A stretch of 64,000 nt of DNA from an uncultured Anaerolineales bacterium (lineage in GTDB: Bacteria; Chloroflexota; Anaerolineae; Anaerolineales; UBA6663). Made by a program: the position numbers and the translations under genes. The DNA lies in the NCBI GenBank assembly GCA_937952305.1, contig CALFZO010000088.1, forward strand, positions 17,302 to 81,301. Direction: 5' to 3'. Positions 61,817-64,000 of this stretch are shown in pieces; position 1 is the stretch's first letter; each line of letters begins with the position of its first letter. A model generated the notes under the pieces. That model made no database searches, had not been told where the DNA came from, and saw only the letters and a program-made list of their open reading frames with translations.

Positions 61817-63898
61817 ATGTCGAACGATTACCCTCTCGAAAAAGTCCGGAATATCGGCATCATCGCGCATATCGATGCCGGTAAAACGACGACGACCGAA
61901 CGCGTCCTGTTCTATACCGGCAAGACGCACCGCATCGGGTCCGTAGATGACGGCACGACCGTCACGGACTGGATGGAGCAGGAACGCGAGCGCGGTATCA
62001 CCATCGTCTCGGCAGCCGTGACGGCCGAGTGGCGCGGGTACAAGGTCAACCTGATTGACACACCCGGCCATATCGACTTCACCGCCGAGGTGCAGCGGTG
62101 CCTGCGTGTGCTGGACGGCGGCGTAGTGGTCTTCGATGCCGTTCAGGGTGTGGAGCCGCAGAGCGAGACCGTCTGGCGCCAGGCTGACCGCTACGGCGTG
62201 CCGCGCATCTGCTTCATCAACAAGATGGACCGCACCGGTGCCGATTTCTACAAATCGGTCCAGTCCATCCGCGAGCGTCTGGGGGCCAACCCGATCCCAG
62301 TGCAGATGCCCATCGGCCAGGAAGCGGGCTTCAAGGGCGTCGTCGATTTGATCGAGGAGAAGGCCATCTTCTGGCTGGACGACGTCGGCCGCAAGGTGGA
62401 GGTCCGCGATGTGCCGGACGAACTGCGCGCGGCGACGGATGAGGCCCGCCATAAGCTGATCGAAGCGGCGGCCGAACTGGACGATGCGCTGACCGTGAAG
62501 TATCTGGAGGGCGAGGCGCTCACGATCGCCGAGCTGCGCCAGGCCCTGCGCCAGGGTACGCTGGCCGGCAAGTGCAATCCGGTCTTCTGCGGCGCGGCCC
62601 TCAAGAACAAAGGTGTTCAGCCCGTTCTGGATGGCGTGGTGGAGTTTCTGCCTTCTCCGCTGGACATCCCGGCGGTCAAGGGGAGCGACCCGGAAGACGA
62701 CGAGATTGTCGAGCGGCCGACCGATCCGAAGGCGCCGTTGGCGGCCCTGGTCTTCAAGATCGTGTCGGACCCATACGTCGGGCGGCTGGCCTATTTCCGG
62801 GTGTATTCGGGGCGGTTGGAAGCCGGTTCGAGCGTCCTCAACTCCAGCAAGGGCAAGAAGGAACGCATCAGCCGCTTGATCCGCATGTATGCCGATCGGC
62901 GCGAAGAGATCCAGTACGTCGAAGCCGGCGACATCGCCGCAGTCTTGGCGCTCAAGGACACCTTCACCGGCGAGACGCTGACCGACCCGGGCAAGCCGGT
63001 GGTCCTGGAGACGATCAGTTTCCCGGATCCGGTCATCGAACTGGCGGTCGAGCCCAAGACCACGGCCGACCAGGAGAAGATGAGCGAAGCCCTGCGCAAA
63101 CTGGCCGAGGAAGACCCGACCTTTCACGTGCGGTCCGATGAGGCTACCGGCCAGACGATTATCGCCGGCATGGGCGAGTTGCACCTGGAGGTGCTGCTGG
63201 ACCGCATGCTGCGCGAGTTCCGGGTGCAGGCCAACGTCGGCCGGCCGCGGGTGGCCTACAAAGAGTCCATTACGCGCCAGGTGCCCAAGGTGGACCTCAA
63301 GTACGCCAAGCAGTCTGGCGGTCACGGCCAGTACGGCCATGTGGTGATCGCCATGGAGCCAGGTGAGCCGGGCTCCGGCATCGTCTTTGAGAACAAGATC
63401 ATCGGCGGGTCGATCCCGAAAGAGTTCATCAACCCGATCGAAAAGGGCATCCGCGAGGCGTCCGAAAGCGGCGTCATTGGCGGGTACCCGGTGGTGGACA
63501 TCAAGGTCACCTTGTTCGACGGGTCGTCGCACGACGTCGACTCGAGCGAGATGGCTTTCAAGATCGCGGGCTCGATGGCCTTCAAGGAAGGCATGCAGCG
63601 TGGGGCGCCCGTCCTGCAGGAGCCGGTGATGAAGGTCGAGGTGATCGTGCCGGAGGAGTACATGGGCGACGTGCTCGGCGACCTGTCGGCGCGGCGCGCC
63701 CAGATTGAGGGCATGGAGGCCCGCGCCAACGCGCAGGTCATCCGCTCGATGGTGCCGCTGGCCCAGATGTTCGGCTATGCCACCGATTTGCGCTCCAAGA
63801 CGCAGGGGCGCGGCGTGTATACGATGGAATTCCATCACTACCAGCAGCTGCCCCCGCACATGGCTGAGGAAGTGATGAAGGGCGTCAACAAGAAATAA
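61817..63898 (+). CDS. fusA: Elongation factor G
   Basis: The 693-residue EF-G starts at the ATG at 61817 (MSNDYPLEKVRNIGI). Its GTPase motifs are G1 AHIDAGKTTTTER, G2 RGITI, G3 DTPGHID and G4 NKMD. Domain IV follows with GHGQYGHVVIAMEP. No strong Shine-Dalgarno precedes the ATG. It drives ribosome translocation. The gene closes with EVMKGVNKK, and tuf begins 47 bp later. Confidence 0.98.
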   Translation: MSNDYPLEKVRNIGIIAHIDAGKTTTTERVLFYTGKTHRIGSVDDGTTVTDWMEQERERGITIVSAAVTAEWRGYKVNLIDTPGHIDFTAEVQRCLRVLDGGVVVFDAVQGVEPQSETVWRQADRYGVPRICFINKMDRTGADFYKSVQSIRERLGANPIPVQMPIGQEAGFKGVVDLIEEKAIFWLDDVGRKVEVRDVPDELRAATDEARHKLIEAAAELDDALTVKYLEGEALTIAELRQALRQGTLAGKCNPVFCGAALKNKGVQPVLDGVVEFLPSPLDIPAVKGSDPEDDEIVERPTDPKAPLAALVFKIVSDPYVGRLAYFRVYSGRLEAGSSVLNSSKGKKERISRLIRMYADRREEIQYVEAGDIAAVLALKDTFTGETLTDPGKPVVLETISFPDPVIELAVEPKTTADQEKMSEALRKLAEEDPTFHVRSDEATGQTIIAGMGELHLEVLLDRMLREFRVQANVGRPRVAYKESITRQVPKVDLKYAKQSGGHGQYGHVVIAMEPGEPGSGIVFENKIIGGSIPKEFINPIEKGIREASESGVIGGYPVVDIKVTLFDGSSHDVDSSEMAFKIAGSMAFKEGMQRGAPVLQEPVMKVEVIVPEEYMGDVLGDLSARRAQIEGMEARANAQVIRSMVPLAQMFGYATDLRSKTQGRGVYTMEFHHYQQLPPHMAEEVMKGVNKK

Positions 63899-63945
63899 CC
63901 TTGAGCTGCGTGGCGGCCGCCGGCCGCGCCAGCGTGGGAGGCATC

Positions 63946-64000
63946 ATGGCGAAGGAAAAGTTTGACCGGAGCAAGCCGCATCTGAACATTGGGACGATTG
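63946..64000 (+). CDS. tuf: Elongation factor Tu, N-terminal fragment (cut by window edge)
   Basis: The first 18 codons are visible, MAKEKFDRSKPHLNIGTI, which match the conserved start of EF-Tu before the GHVDHGKT loop. GGGAGG precedes the ATG. It follows fusA in the same direction, as in the classical str operon; the remainder lies outside the window. Confidence 0.95.
   Translation, partial: MAKEKFDRSKPHLNIGTI

Overview
The window is high-GC bacterial chromosome and most resembles Chloroflexota, probably an Anaerolineae-like lineage. That placement is inference from several signs: the gene styles (large GT-C and YfhO-type membrane proteins, three with a C-terminal beta-sandwich; Thr/Pro-stalked lipoproteins; a beta-helix 'choice-of-anchor Q' surface protein ending in VYLPAARR); the many promoters whose -10 box lies 6-10 nt before the start codon (leaderless mRNA); and a str locus of rpoB-rpsL-rpsG-fusA-tuf without rpoC. 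No rRNA, tRNA, CRISPR array, insertion sequence or phage gene was found. No gene-free stretch exceeds 300 bases.

Left part (1-13.1 kb). A partial esterase and a methyltransferase/DUF5519 pair are followed by a lipoprotein hydrolase. Next comes a group that could form a small specialised-metabolism locus: a VOC dioxygenase-like protein, a C/O-methyltransferase, a sterol-glucosyltransferase-like UGT, an MFS exporter, a YceI isoprenoid-binding protein, a DUF6069 membrane protein and a large SARP/BTAD-AAA-TPR regulator, the last preceded by two small proteins and a DUF4380 protein. Three promoters here (VOC, YceI, DUF6069) share 2-4 direct heptamers (GTTYACG-like) repeated every 12 bp and ending exactly 8 bp before a -10 box. 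This is the layout of SARP-activated promoters and is the most striking signal in the window.

Middle (13.2-32.4 kb). Several polytopic glycosyltransferases and a YfhO protein suggest cell-surface glycosylation. They are interspersed with gatB, an overlapping operon of methylglyoxal synthase, a hydrolase and a transaldolase-like aldolase, an ECF sigma factor divergent from a small monooxygenase, an SRPBCC protein, a methyltransferase, corA, and gatC-gatA.

32.6-40.5 kb. A tight four-gene operon ending in a clear terminator encodes GH38 alpha-mannosidase, a UroD/MtaA-like protein, a GH13 enzyme and a GH127-like enzyme. It looks like an intracellular glycan-degradation unit carrying an unexpected UroD-family member.

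40.7-54.6 kb. Here lie a Yip1 protein, an acyl-CoA dehydrogenase, a second surface-glycosylation cluster (YfhO-like protein, GT-C protein and polyprenyl-phosphate GT2, all overlapping), an alcohol dehydrogenase, a propionyl-CoA carboxylase beta-type subunit, a DUF885 metallopeptidase, an HD phosphohydrolase and an RlmB-type rRNA methyltransferase.

54.6-64 kb. A secreted beta-helix protein is followed by rpoB, which has an unusual helical insertion in the C-terminal third, its own promoters and no rplL/rpoC neighbours. After it come a separately promoted rpsL-rpsG-fusA and the start of tuf.
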